Origin: Bradyrhizobium sp. 186
Lineage (GTDB): Bacteria > Pseudomonadota > Alphaproteobacteria > Rhizobiales > Xanthobacteraceae
DNA length: 64,000 nucleotides
Assembly: GCF_023101685.1 (NCBI RefSeq)
Contig: NZ_CP082164.1
Coordinates: forward strand, 9,641,001 to 9,705,000
Direction: 5' to 3'
This document shows, in pieces, positions 30,882 through 39,822 of this stretch. Every line of letters begins with the position of its first letter. Position 1 is the first letter of the stretch. Below the pieces are notes generated by a model that saw only the letters and a program-made list of their open reading frames with translations, did not search any database and had not been told where the DNA came from. Both the position numbers and the translations under genes were made by a program.

Positions 30882-31868
30882 GTGAGAATAGAAACCCACG
30901 AGACATCAGGCGCAGAAGGATATGGTCTGGCCACCGTTGTGAATAACGGAACTGTGCTCGATACTTGGTTCCCGAATCCCACACTTGGCAGTTCTTTTGG
31001 TCCATCCGGATCAACGGTTCTGACCGCCGAGCAAGCCAGCGCTGCCCTCGGATCGAAAGTAGCGACTTGTCTGCTGACTGATTACCGCCGTTCTGTCTCT
31101 ATAATTCCGGTCAAGACTGTCATCGAGGACTTGGCGCAACCTCCGCGAGATGTTCACGATGTCTATTTGCGCCTTCACCTTCTAAGTCACCGTCTGATCC
31201 GGCCACACGGGGCCAATTTGGATGGAATATTTGGCATCCTTACAAATGTTGCCTGGACGTCTCTGGGACCATGCTTACCCGATCAGGTCGAAGAGCTGCG
31301 CTGGGTAGCTCGAACATCTTCTGTGACCTTGGAAGTACGAAGTATCGATAAGTTGCCGCGCATGACCGACTATGTGGTGCCGGAAGGAATCCGCATCGCT
31401 GACGCCAATCGTGTCCGATTGGGCGCCTATTTGGGACGCGGAACGACTGTGCTCCACGAAGGGTTCTGCAACTTCAATGCCGGAACCTTGGGCACGTCGA
31501 TGGTTGAAGGACGGATTACTGCAGGCGTCATCGTTGGCGATGGCACGGATGTCGGCGGCGGCGCATCGATCATGGGCACCCTTTCCGGGGGCGGCAAACA
31601 AGTCGTATCGATAGGCGAGCGCTGTTTGCTCGGCGCCAACTCCGGCACCGGCATCGCACTTGGCGATGATTGCATCGTGGAGGCGGGTTGCTACGTGACA
31701 GCAGGCACCCTCGTCCGACAAGTTTCGGGAGAGGTTGTAAAGGCCGCCAAGCTATCCGGTAAATCCAATATTCTCTTCCGGCGCCACTCGCAGACCGGGG
31801 CGGTCGAGGCAATTCATCGCAATAAACCCTGGGGCAGCCTCAATCCAGCCCTTCACGCCACTAAGTAA
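30882..31868 (+). CDS. dapD: tetrahydrodipicolinate N-succinyltransferase, actinobacterial type
   Basis: A 328-residue acyltransferase of lysine and diaminopimelate synthesis; it transfers succinyl from succinyl-CoA to tetrahydrodipicolinate. It resembles the long mycobacterial DapD: DVYLRLHLLSHRLIRPHG, DYVVPEGIRIADANRVRLGA and TTVLHEGFCNFNAGTLGTSM, then the left-handed beta-helix hexapeptides (GDGTDVGGGASIMGTLSGGG, CLLGANSGTGIALGDDCIVE). GTG 30882 is preferred because GGAAGGACAG precedes it; an in-frame ATG at 30864 has no ribosome site. Rhizobial housekeeping DapD is of the shorter type, so this may be an acquired second copy. Confidence 0.85.
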   Translation: MRIETHETSGAEGYGLATVVNNGTVLDTWFPNPTLGSSFGPSGSTVLTAEQASAALGSKVATCLLTDYRRSVSIIPVKTVIEDLAQPPRDVHDVYLRLHLLSHRLIRPHGANLDGIFGILTNVAWTSLGPCLPDQVEELRWVARTSSVTLEVRSIDKLPRMTDYVVPEGIRIADANRVRLGAYLGRGTTVLHEGFCNFNAGTLGTSMVEGRITAGVIVGDGTDVGGGASIMGTLSGGGKQVVSIGERCLLGANSGTGIALGDDCIVEAGCYVTAGTLVRQVSGEVVKAAKLSGKSNILFRRHSQTGAVEAIHRNKPWGSLNPALHATK

Positions 31869-32197
31869 GAATCCGAGAGATATAGAGGGACGAGTCCGGT
31901 CGTAGCTCCGTCTACGCCTCGCGCGATGCGTCAAAGACGATAACGCGATCAATCTCGACGGGACCATGCGTCCCGTCCCATTGTTTGTCTCTGCCGATGT
32001 CGACCCTTGACCCATTGCGGGCTTAGAGCTGTCATGTGGCGAGCGACTGAACCGCTGCCCTATCTTTTGACCTTGCCGTTCACGAATGAAATCAACTGCC
32101 TGATAGTCGTCTCGCCGCGCTAGGTGTTAACTAGACTCCGGTAACTCATAGAGCTCTAATATGTGTCTTGCTCCACGTCACGATGGGAGGAACTCAC
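31869..32197. other. intergenic, nothing recognised
   Basis: About 330 bases with no supported gene. The last part contains the ribosome site GGGAGGA of the following cupin gene. Confidence 0.4.
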
Positions 32198-32653
32198 ATG
32201 AGAGAACTCTTGGTGATAGCAGGCTTGCTCGCATTCTCACTCCCGGCGACGGCACAAGACACGCCGACACGAGTCGCGCCGGAGGCACTTGCGTGGGCGG
32301 AGAACCCAGCTTTTCCGAAGGGCGTCCAAATTGCAACTCTCGTCGGCGACCCGACGAAAGCAGGGGATGTGGTCGTCTTACGGATAAAGTTTCCTCCGAA
32401 CTTTCAAATGCCACCGCACACTCATCCCTATTCCGAAGTTGTGACTATCATCAGCGGCACCATCGGGACTAGCCACGGTGATAAATTTGAGAAAAAGGGC
32501 GAATTGTTAAAGCCGGGCTCTTTATGGGTCTATCCAGCAAAACACTCTCACTTCGCTTGGACCGGAAATGAGGAGGGGATTCTCCAAGTTCAGTTCGTCG
32601 GTCCTGGAGGCATCGATTACATCAACCCAGCGGACGATCCGCGCAAGAAATAA
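32198..32653 (+). CDS. periplasmic cupin protein
   Basis: A 151-residue protein with signal peptide MRELLVIAGLLAFSLPATAQ (cleavage ATA-Q). The cupin core MPPHTHPYSEVVTIISGTIG carries the motif-1 histidines, and SLWVYPAKHSHFAW supplies motif 2, so metal binding is likely. The start is fixed by GGAGGA seven bases upstream; an upstream ATG lacks a ribosome site and signal character. Substrate unknown. Confidence 0.8.
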   Translation: MRELLVIAGLLAFSLPATAQDTPTRVAPEALAWAENPAFPKGVQIATLVGDPTKAGDVVVLRIKFPPNFQMPPHTHPYSEVVTIISGTIGTSHGDKFEKKGELLKPGSLWVYPAKHSHFAWTGNEEGILQVQFVGPGGIDYINPADDPRKK

Positions 32654-32924
32654 TCAGACCTAGCGTCTCTTGCGACTCGGCGTTTCTGACTAGAGGATGC
32701 GCACACAGCGGGATCACGCCCGTTAGTGGCCCATCAGCGAATTAGCGGCACGCCTCCGGGAGGTCCGCTCGCCGAGGCACAGCAGACCAGACTTGCTCGC
32801 GTTGAGTTCTTCGCAGTTGACCCTGAGCCGACATGCCCCCTCTGTGGGGCTGCAATAAGTCGGCGCGCGTGGTAGACTTTCTGTTGGTCCGGACCGGATA
32901 GCGCAAAATCCGTAGGGGGCCGCG

Positions 32925-35900
32925 ATGCAGCAAATTGCCGACTGGCTCGAAAAGCTCGGCATGTCCGAGTACGCCCAGCGTTTTGCTGAAAACCGCATTG
33001 ATTTCTCGGTCCTTCGTGAACTGACCGATCAGGACCTGAAAGATCTCGGTGTTGTCCTCGGTGATCGCCGAAAAATGTTGCGCGCGATTGCCGACATCGA
33101 CGCTATCGAGAAGAACGCACCAGCCGCGCCCGCCAGGGCAACTTCAGCGCCGCCTCGCACACCCATCGCGTCAAAGCCAATCCCGACCGCAGTACCACCG
33201 CCGGCCTTGGCCGCGGCGGAGGTCGGCGGCGAGCGCCGCTATGTCACGGTGATGTTCTGCGATCTCGTCGACTCGACCGGCATTTCCGCGCAGCTCGATG
33301 CCGAAGAGTGGCGCGACCTCGTCAGGGCTTATCTCGATGCCGCCTGCGCCGCCGTGACCGAGATGGGCGGCCATGTCGCCAAGAAGTTGGGCGACGGGGT
33401 CATGGTGCTGTTCGGCTATCCGGTGGCGCAGGAGAACGACGCCGAACGCGCGGCACGAGCGGCGCTCTCAATCCAACGGGCGCTCGCCGAGGTGAACCGC
33501 AAGAATACTGAGGCTGGCAAGCCAGCACTTAACGTGCGCATCGGGATTGAAACCGGGCCGGTCGTGATCGATGCGGCGGGCGAGATTTACGGTGACGCGC
33601 CGAACGTTGCGGCGCGGGTGCAGGCGTTAGCGGAGCCAGGTACGGTCGTGGTGACGGCGCGGGTGCAGCATCACGTTGCCGGTCTGTTCGTCGTTGAGGC
33701 CCGCGGCAGCCATGAACTTAAGGGCGTGCCAGAGCCAGTGACGCTGTACCGGCTTGTGCGGGCGAGCGGGGGCGGACGCCGTGCGGGACAGCGCCATCTC
33801 ACGCCGCTGGTGGGTCGCGAAGAAGAGATCGCGATGTTGATGCGGCGCTGGGAGCGGGCGCGGCGGGGCGACGGTCAGTTGGTGATAATTGTGGGCGAGC
33901 CGGGATTGGGAAAATCCCGCCTGATCGAGGAATTCCATCCCCGGCTGCGCGAGGTGCCGCACACTTGGGTCGAATGGAGTTGCTCGCAGCTTCTGCAGAA
34001 CACGCCGCTGCACCCGATCGCCGATTGGGGCCGGCAGCGCTTCGGCGGCGCCGACATACCCACCGAGCGGCGTCTCGCGGACCTGGAGAATACGCTGGCG
34101 CTGGTCAAGCTCGACCCGGCGGCGAATGTCACCTTGCTTGCGCCATTATTGGACATCCCCTTGCCGCAGGACCGTGCGCCGACTTTAGAGCCGGAAGAAT
34201 TGCGGCGCCGACAGCTGACAGCGCTCACCAATTGGGTCATGGCCGGCGCGCGAACTCAGCCGGTGGTGCTGGCACTTGAAGATGTGCACTGGGCTGATCC
34301 GACCACGCTCGAGCTGTTGCGCGGCATCGCCGAACGCGGTGCGCTGGCGCCCTTGCTCGTTCTCATCACCGCCAGGCCGGAGTTCCGGCCGCCATGGGGC
34401 ATGCGCTCGCATCACAGCACAATCTCCCTGGCTCCGCTCGATCGCTTGCAGGTGCGGCAGATGGTCGGCGAGCTTGCCTCTCGCAATGCGCTGTCAAGGG
34501 AAGTGGTTGACGGCGTGACCGAGCGCACCGGCGGCGTGCCGCTGTTTGTCGAGGAGGTGACACGGCTCTTGCTGGAGAGCGGCGGGCATGAGGGCATCCA
34601 GGCGATTCCGCCGACCCTGCAGCAATCGTTGACGGCGCGGCTCGACCGGCTTGGCCCGGCGCGCGAGGTGGCCCAGATCGGTGCCGTTATGGGGCGCGAC
34701 TTTTCCTACACACTCCTTCGCGCCGTAACCGCTATGGAAGACAGGCCGCTACAGATTGCGCTGGAACGGCTCGCCGAGGCGGACATTCTGCTGGTGCAGG
34801 GCCTACCGCCCGATGCCGATTATCGCTTCAAGCACGTGCTGATCCAGGATGCAGCTTATGAGAATTTGCTTAAGAGCCGGCGCCAGGTTTTGCACCGCCG
34901 CGTCGGCGAAGTGTTGCGCGATGATTTTGCCGCCACCGCTGCGGCCGAGCCGGAACTATTGGCACATCACTTCACAGAGGCCGGGCGCAGTGATGCCGCG
35001 GTCGAGTATTGGCAACGGGCGGGGGATTTGGCGATGGTGCGCTCGGGCCACGCCGAGGCTATTCATCACTTTTCCGTTGCGCTGGACCTCTTGAGCAAGC
35101 TTGGTGAAAAACCCGATCGTGCACCGAAAGAGCTGGAGTTATGCGTCAAGCTCGGGCCGGCCCTTGTGATAGTGAAGGGCCCCGGGTCACCGGAGGTTGA
35201 AGCGATCTACCGCCGCGCCGTGGCTCTTGAGGCGGGAAAAGACAGCGCGGCGCAGTTCAGGGCGCTATGGGGCCTCTACTACTATTCGATGACCTCGGGA
35301 CGCTTGAGCGAAGCGGCGGCTCACGCCGACGAGCTTCTCAAGCTCGCGCAGCGCTTGGGCGCCGATGATCTCGTCCTTGAGGGGCATCACGCGAAGTGGG
35401 CCACGTCACTTTGGTGCGGCGAATTGGCCGCTGCAGACGAGCATTCTCAAACAGGCATTTCACGATACGACTGCACCCGGCATCATGCCCTGGCGTTCAC
35501 GTTCAGTGGACATGATCCTGGCGTGTGTGCTCATGGCATCAGGGCGATCAACATCGCGCTGTTGGGCTTCCCTCAAAAGGCAATGAAGTTCGGTGCCGAG
35601 GCCGTCACGTTGGCTCGGAGCTTGTCCCATCCCTACAGCCTCGCCTTCGCCATGTGGCAATATGCGATCGTCCTTCAGGTCGGCCGCCAGAGGCAAAGCT
35701 GCTGTGATCTCGCGACTGAGCTGATCGAACTGTCGCAGGAGCACGACTTTCCCATGATGCGCGGCGCTGGAATGTTCTTCTTGGGGTGGGCGACGGCGGA
35801 TGGCGGCGAACTCGAGCAGGGAATCTCTTTGATGGAACAGGGTCTCGCGCTCTTTTCGGCTGTCCGCCAAGTCACCAGACCTTACATGCTGGCCGTTTTG

Positions 35901-36278
35901 GCAAGCGCTAAAGCGGACCTCGGCACGCCGGACGAAGGGCTCGAATTGTTGAAGGATGCGCTCGCCTCGACAGCGGTGAGCGGTGAGCGTTGGTGGCAGG
36001 CCGAAATGCACAGCCTTAGGGGTCGGCTGCTTGCGGCGCGCGGGCAACACGATGAGAGCGAAGCCTGTTTTCGATGCGCAATCGAGGTCAGCCGCGGACA
36101 GAGTGCGAGGACGCTGGAACTGCGTGCTGCCACAAGCCTCTCGCGGCTCTGGAGCGACCGAGGCAGGAACGCCGAAGCCCGGGATCTCCTCGCCCCGATC
36201 TACGGCTGGTTCACCGAGGGTTTCGGCACGCCCGACTTGAAGGAGGCCAAAATCTTACTCGACGCGCTGGCGCGATGA
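32925..36278 (+). CDS. SAM - adenylate cyclase - AAA ATPase - TPR protein
   Basis: A 1117-residue multidomain protein. A SAM domain at about 1-60 (IADWLEKLGMSEYAQRFAEN) is followed by a Pro/Ala linker. The class III cyclase domain at about 105-275 has metal Asp residues in VTVMFCDLVDST and AKKLGDGVMVLF. The AAA ATPase from about 295 has Walker A IVGEPGLGKSRLIEEF and a VLALEDVHWADPTTLELLRG Walker B. The C-terminal 400 residues are TPR-like helical repeats. Such proteins are frequent in Bradyrhizobium and are thought to make cAMP in response to an unknown ligand. The start follows AGGGGG. Confidence 0.9.
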   Translation: MQQIADWLEKLGMSEYAQRFAENRIDFSVLRELTDQDLKDLGVVLGDRRKMLRAIADIDAIEKNAPAAPARATSAPPRTPIASKPIPTAVPPPALAAAEVGGERRYVTVMFCDLVDSTGISAQLDAEEWRDLVRAYLDAACAAVTEMGGHVAKKLGDGVMVLFGYPVAQENDAERAARAALSIQRALAEVNRKNTEAGKPALNVRIGIETGPVVIDAAGEIYGDAPNVAARVQALAEPGTVVVTARVQHHVAGLFVVEARGSHELKGVPEPVTLYRLVRASGGGRRAGQRHLTPLVGREEEIAMLMRRWERARRGDGQLVIIVGEPGLGKSRLIEEFHPRLREVPHTWVEWSCSQLLQNTPLHPIADWGRQRFGGADIPTERRLADLENTLALVKLDPAANVTLLAPLLDIPLPQDRAPTLEPEELRRRQLTALTNWVMAGARTQPVVLALEDVHWADPTTLELLRGIAERGALAPLLVLITARPEFRPPWGMRSHHSTISLAPLDRLQVRQMVGELASRNALSREVVDGVTERTGGVPLFVEEVTRLLLESGGHEGIQAIPPTLQQSLTARLDRLGPAREVAQIGAVMGRDFSYTLLRAVTAMEDRPLQIALERLAEADILLVQGLPPDADYRFKHVLIQDAAYENLLKSRRQVLHRRVGEVLRDDFAATAAAEPELLAHHFTEAGRSDAAVEYWQRAGDLAMVRSGHAEAIHHFSVALDLLSKLGEKPDRAPKELELCVKLGPALVIVKGPGSPEVEAIYRRAVALEAGKDSAAQFRALWGLYYYSMTSGRLSEAAAHADELLKLAQRLGADDLVLEGHHAKWATSLWCGELAAADEHSQTGISRYDCTRHHALAFTFSGHDPGVCAHGIRAINIALLGFPQKAMKFGAEAVTLARSLSHPYSLAFAMWQYAIVLQVGRQRQSCCDLATELIELSQEHDFPMMRGAGMFFLGWATADGGELEQGISLMEQGLALFSAVRQVTRPYMLAVLASAKADLGTPDEGLELLKDALASTAVSGERWWQAEMHSLRGRLLAARGQHDESEACFRCAIEVSRGQSARTLELRAATSLSRLWSDRGRNAEARDLLAPIYGWFTEGFGTPDLKEAKILLDALAR

Positions 36279-36470
36279 TGCCGCTCATGTCACGAAGTTT
36301 GTAAGGAACGTCCGCATTTTGGCCCATCGCGTTGGTTGGCGCAGTGCAGCGGCAGGTCTGGAGTCAGGGGCAGAGCAGAAGTCATCGCCTCCGGTGCGGA
36401 CCGCCGCCTTTGACCCGGAAGAGACATTTGGCGAGTGCGAAGTGATCGGAGGAGCGTCAGTCCCAATTGG

Positions 36471-37793
36471 TCAGACTGGAGCGGCGCATGAGCGTTCGAC
36501 TGCAAAGATGCGCCAATCTCCGGGAACACCCTTGAGCAAATGATTGCCACGGTCACAAAAACGCAAGCCGGAACCTGCCACCAGGTCCTTGACGGTGCTC
36601 GACACCAACACCTCGCTCGCCCCGGCGAGCGCCGCCACGCGCGCTCCGATGTGAACGGCAATGCCGCCAATATCATCGCCAATTACTTCGCACTCGCCGG
36701 TATGAAGCCCGGCGCGGACTTCAATGCCCAGCGGCCTGAGCTCGTCGGCGATGGCGCAAGCGCAGCGCACGCCGCGTGCCGGACCGTCGAAAGTGGCAAG
36801 AACGCCGTCGCCGGTCGTCTTTATTTCGTGACCGCGGAAGCGTGAGAGGGTGCGCCGCACCGCCGTGTGATGAGTGTCAAGGAGGTCGTGCCAGCGATGG
36901 TCGCCGAGCGCGGCGGCCTTCTCGGTCGAGCCCACGATGTCGGTGAAAAGCACCGTGGCAAGCAGACGGTCGACCGAGACGGGCGCACGCGAGCCGGTCA
37001 GAAACTCCTCGATCGCATCGGCAATGTCGTCGGCATTGTCGCCGACGAAGGGAAGGTGGTCGACCCCTGCAAACTCCAGATAGCGGGAGCCTGGAATATG
37101 CGCGGCGAGAAACCGGCCGCCCTCGACGCTGACGTTCCTGTCACCGGTCCGGTGGATGACGAGGGTAGGAACCCGGATCGTCGAGACGATGTCGCTGATG
37201 TCAAGCAGACGGTTCATGCGCACGAACGCGGCGGCGCCAGCAGGGCTATTGGACACTCGCTCGTTCTTGCCCCACCAGCGTTTGAACGCCAAGTCGTTCA
37301 TGCGCGAGGGCGCAAATCTTGCCACGCTGCCGCCGCTGCCCCAGCCATGCTCAATATAGTCGAAAATTTGCGCCGGCGTCGATAGAACGAATGTCGATGC
37401 CGGATAGGCGTTGCAGAGCACCAGCGCCCGGCAGCGACTGGGATAGGTCGCGGCGAACAGCCCCGACATCGTGCCGCCTTCAGAAATACCGAGAAGCGCC
37501 GCCTGTTCCATGCCGGCAGCGTCCATGACGGCCCGCAGGTCGTCCATGCGCTGGTCTAGGCCCGGAAAGTCAGCGACCCGATCCGACAGGCCCGTGCCGC
37601 GCTTGTCGAACATCACCACCCGGGCGTAGTTTGCCAGGCGCAGCAGCCAACGACTCACCTCCGGTTCGTCCCACCAGTGCTCGACGTTGGTAAAGCCCGG
37701 CGGAGCGAAGACGACGTTGAGCGGACCCTCGCCGAACACTTGATAAGCGATGTGAACGTCGCCGCTCTTGGCGTACTGGGTGTCTGGCTGCAT
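36471..37793 (-). CDS. alpha/beta hydrolase fused to adenylate cyclase domain
   Basis: A 440-residue protein. The N-terminal alpha/beta hydrolase (about 1-265) has nucleophile Ser in LLGISEGGTMSG, an acid in RTGDRNVSVEG and His in FAGVDHLPFVGD. The C-terminal class III cyclase domain (about 275-435) has ATVLFTDIVGSTEKAA and HEIKTTGDGVLATF with both metal Asp residues, then GIEVRAGLHTGECE. The hydrolase half probably acts as a ligand sensor. It is convergent with the SAM-cyclase gene. ATG 37793 is chosen; a GTG four codons earlier is the alternative. Confidence 0.88.
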   Translation of the reverse strand: MQPDTQYAKSGDVHIAYQVFGEGPLNVVFAPPGFTNVEHWWDEPEVSRWLLRLANYARVVMFDKRGTGLSDRVADFPGLDQRMDDLRAVMDAAGMEQAALLGISEGGTMSGLFAATYPSRCRALVLCNAYPASTFVLSTPAQIFDYIEHGWGSGGSVARFAPSRMNDLAFKRWWGKNERVSNSPAGAAAFVRMNRLLDISDIVSTIRVPTLVIHRTGDRNVSVEGGRFLAAHIPGSRYLEFAGVDHLPFVGDNADDIADAIEEFLTGSRAPVSVDRLLATVLFTDIVGSTEKAAALGDHRWHDLLDTHHTAVRRTLSRFRGHEIKTTGDGVLATFDGPARGVRCACAIADELRPLGIEVRAGLHTGECEVIGDDIGGIAVHIGARVAALAGASEVLVSSTVKDLVAGSGLRFCDRGNHLLKGVPGDWRIFAVERSCAAPV

Positions 37794-37925
37794 TGACGAC
37801 CCCACGCTCGCCGTGACTTTCCGGCCGGCCCAGAATTATAGCAACAATCTTGATTGCAGGGAACGGCTCAATGTCGTCTGTTGGCCCAACTCGGACCTAC
37901 GGTGAGGTGCGCCAACGCGCTGCTA

Positions 37926-38324
37926 TCAGAGACAGAGCGGACCTCTCGAACAGCAGCTCGGGTTTAGAGTACACGCCCTAAGCCGCTTTCGATTTCGTGC
38001 CCTCCCGCCCGCGAGGGACGCAAAGCGTTGTGGTGTATTGCCCTGGCCATTGAACCAGAATTTCGTGCGCACCTCGCCGCTGTCGTAATCGCGATAGTCT
38101 AGGCGAACGCAATCTTTCTCAGGCAGGAGTTCGTCGAGTTCGAACGCTGCCGCCGTTGCGGACCGCAGCTTGCCAGGCCAATAGCGAAGCAATCCGGACC
38201 GGCCAACAAAGCGTTTTCCGTCGCAGCAATCGAGGGTCGCCTTATCTGCATAGAGCGCCTCCATGACGGCGAAGCCATCCGGATAGCTCACCAGGATCTT
38301 GAGGACCGTCACCTGGAAATTCAC
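37926..38324 (-). pseudogene. chimera: small regulator N-terminus plus NTF2/SnoaL-like fragment
   Basis: The first 21 residues (VNFQVTVLKILVSYPDGFAV) are the start of a well-known short Bradyrhizobium protein. From residue 22 the sequence changes to a SnoaL/NTF2-like fragment (DKATLDCCDGKRFVGRSGLLRYW, VRLDYRDYDSGEVRTKFWFNGQG). The last 30 residues are Arg/Cys-rich with no family match. This looks like a recombination fusion of two truncated genes, read from GTG 38322-38324. Whether it is expressed is unknown. Confidence 0.45.
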
Positions 38325-38547
38325 ACCCGCCCCCGCGCGATCAGCGCCACATCGTGGGCGCGTGCGAGAGGGCGTCGCAGCCAAGCTGCCTGAACTCCTC
38401 GGGAGAGACCTGGCCCCTGGTAGAGGGAAAACGCTATTCTAGCTCGGTATTGCCGGCCTGGGGATTCAGAGCGTTGCGGACCGGACCGGTAGAAGTCTCG
38501 CTGGCAGTGCTCGCATTGCATCGGTGTCATGGTCCGGTTCGATATCA

Positions 38548-38569
38548 TCAGCGCTGAGCGCTCGCTACC
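38548..38569 (+). repeat. AGCGC-type short repeat, copy 1
   Basis: TCAGCGCTGAGCGCTCGCTAC, with an AGCGCT palindromic core; 47 bases upstream of the gene at 38616. Confidence 0.6.
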
Positions 38570-38615
38570 CGGGCCAGCGTGGTACCATGGTCTCCGCTTT
38601 ACCGAGGGCATGATC

Positions 38616-38807
38616 ATGAGCGAGACAGCCGCCGAGATGGCCAGGCTGATGAAGGTGGTCGAGGCGATCGTCGCCGAGCTGGAGCGACAGCGCGTGGCCG
38701 ATGCGGTGGCAGATCTCGGGTTCGACCCGATGCAGATGGCGAGGGCGGTGATCCGCGCAGCGGACGGCGATGTGATCCCCTTCCCCGGGCGGCGCGGCTC
38801 GGACTGA
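38616..38807 (+). CDS. small helical hypothetical protein
   Basis: A 63-residue protein: MSETAAEMARLMKVVEAIVA, ELERQRVADAVADLGFDPMQMARAVIRAADGDVIPFPGRRG. Predicted all-helical with an acidic face. The second ATG is chosen because GAGGG lies seven bases upstream; it is only one base from the first ATG. It is flanked on both sides by copies of the AGCGC repeat. Function unknown. Confidence 0.55.
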   Translation: MSETAAEMARLMKVVEAIVAELERQRVADAVADLGFDPMQMARAVIRAADGDVIPFPGRRGSD

Positions 38808-38817
38808 GTCCTTCCGG

Positions 38818-38837
38818 CAGCGCGTAGCGCTCGCTAC
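38818..38837 (+). repeat. AGCGC-type short repeat, copy 2
   Basis: CAGCGCGTAGCGCTCGCTAC, overlapping the end of the leftward lipoprotein gene and directly after the gene ending at 38807. Confidence 0.6.
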
Positions 38838-39217
38838 AATCCGTGGACGGTCACGTAGATGCCGCCCTTGTCTAGCTTCTCGACGGTGTAGGTGATGTCG
38901 AGCGCCGTGCTGGCAATCTTCTCCAGCGCGTCCTTCGTGAACCGTTGGGCGTTGGCTTCGGTCGGAACCACGCTGTAGTAGAGGTTGGCGGCACATGAGA
39001 TGGAATTTCCGTTGCCACTCTGCTTGCGAATGTCCTCCACACGAAATGAGGTCCGGCTATGGTCGATCATGGCTCCCATAGGGTCCTTCGCCATCTCCTT
39101 GCGGGCGATGTTGCCAACGGTTTCGAGAGCGGTACTGGATGAGCAGGACAATTCTTCTGAACCGCAGCCGGCGAGCAGGAGCGTCATAGCAATCGGAAAA
39201 AGCACGCGCAGGGTCAA
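38834..39217 (-). CDS. putative lipoprotein
   Basis: A 127-residue protein, MTLRVLFPIAMTLLLAGCGS, with lipobox LAGC. The mature part has three more Cys (SCSSST, ISCAANLYYS) and a strand-rich C-terminus (ALDITYTVEKLDKGGIYVTV). The start is a TTG preceded by TGAGGTG; an ATG ten codons later would cut the signal peptide. No known family. Copies of the AGCGC repeat flank it. Confidence 0.65.
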   Translation of the reverse strand: MTLRVLFPIAMTLLLAGCGSEELSCSSSTALETVGNIARKEMAKDPMGAMIDHSRTSFRVEDIRKQSGNGNSISCAANLYYSVVPTEANAQRFTKDALEKIASTALDITYTVEKLDKGGIYVTVHGL

Positions 39218-39277
39218 ATTATCACCTCAGGAAATGCAACTGGCTTTTCCTGCCAGCGTGGCTGGGAAAATTCAAGT

Positions 39278-39298
39278 CTAGCGCGGAGCGCTCGCTAC
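39278..39298 (+). repeat. AGCGC-type short repeat, copy 3
   Basis: CTAGCGCGGAGCGCTCGCTAC, 60 bases upstream of the leftward lipoprotein gene start. Confidence 0.6.
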
Positions 39299-39394
39299 CC
39301 ACGGCGACCGTGGTGCAGATCCCCACCGCGATCGGCATTCCGATGGCGGCCAGTGGCGGAAATGGTTCTCACCAGGCGAAGCCCTCGCCGGCCA

Positions 39395-39637
39395 TCAGCC
39401 CTTGTGGGCGAGCACCCGGTATCCCTTCCTCTCCATGCAGATGGAGATCATGTCGTTGGTCCAGAGCGTGGTCGCCGTCGCCGCTATCTTCTCGTTGGTG
39501 CATGCCGACAGGTCGGCATTGTAGCGGTTCTGATCGACACCGCCCATGTCGACGACCGGTGGCTCCACGTAGGGCGTGCGGGCCGCGCAGCCGGCGAGTA
39601 ACAGGGCCAGCAGGGCGATCGAGGCGACAGACTTCAC
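39395..39637 (-). CDS. small lipoprotein
   Basis: An 80-residue protein from a GTG start with GGAG upstream: MKSVASIALLALLLAGCAAR, lipobox LAGC. The mature 60 residues contain YVEPPVVDMGGVDQNRYNAD, a CTNEKIAATATTLWTNDMIS helix and a conserved end CMERKGYRVL, a pattern I recognise in many short alphaproteobacterial lipoproteins. Likely anchored in the outer membrane; function unknown. Confidence 0.65.
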   Translation of the reverse strand: MKSVASIALLALLLAGCAARTPYVEPPVVDMGGVDQNRYNADLSACTNEKIAATATTLWTNDMISICMERKGYRVLAHKG

Positions 39638-39673
39638 GGGGCACTCCAGGTCGGCGGCGGGGTATTTGCACTA

Positions 39674-39694
39674 TCAGCGCGGAGCGCTCGCTGC
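39674..39694 (+). repeat. AGCGC-type short repeat, copy 4
   Basis: TCAGCGCGGAGCGCTCGCTGC, 37 bases upstream of the start of the 39395-39637 lipoprotein gene. Confidence 0.6.
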
Positions 39695-39822
39695 AATTGC
39701 CCTTTTGCATTATGCGCGCGGAGATGGGGCCCCAAAAAACAGGGTCGTGTCTTTTCGGAGGCCACCCTGTCCCTGCAAACGGCCAGGGATGCGGAGCAGG
39801 TCCGGCCGCACAGGCGGTTCAC

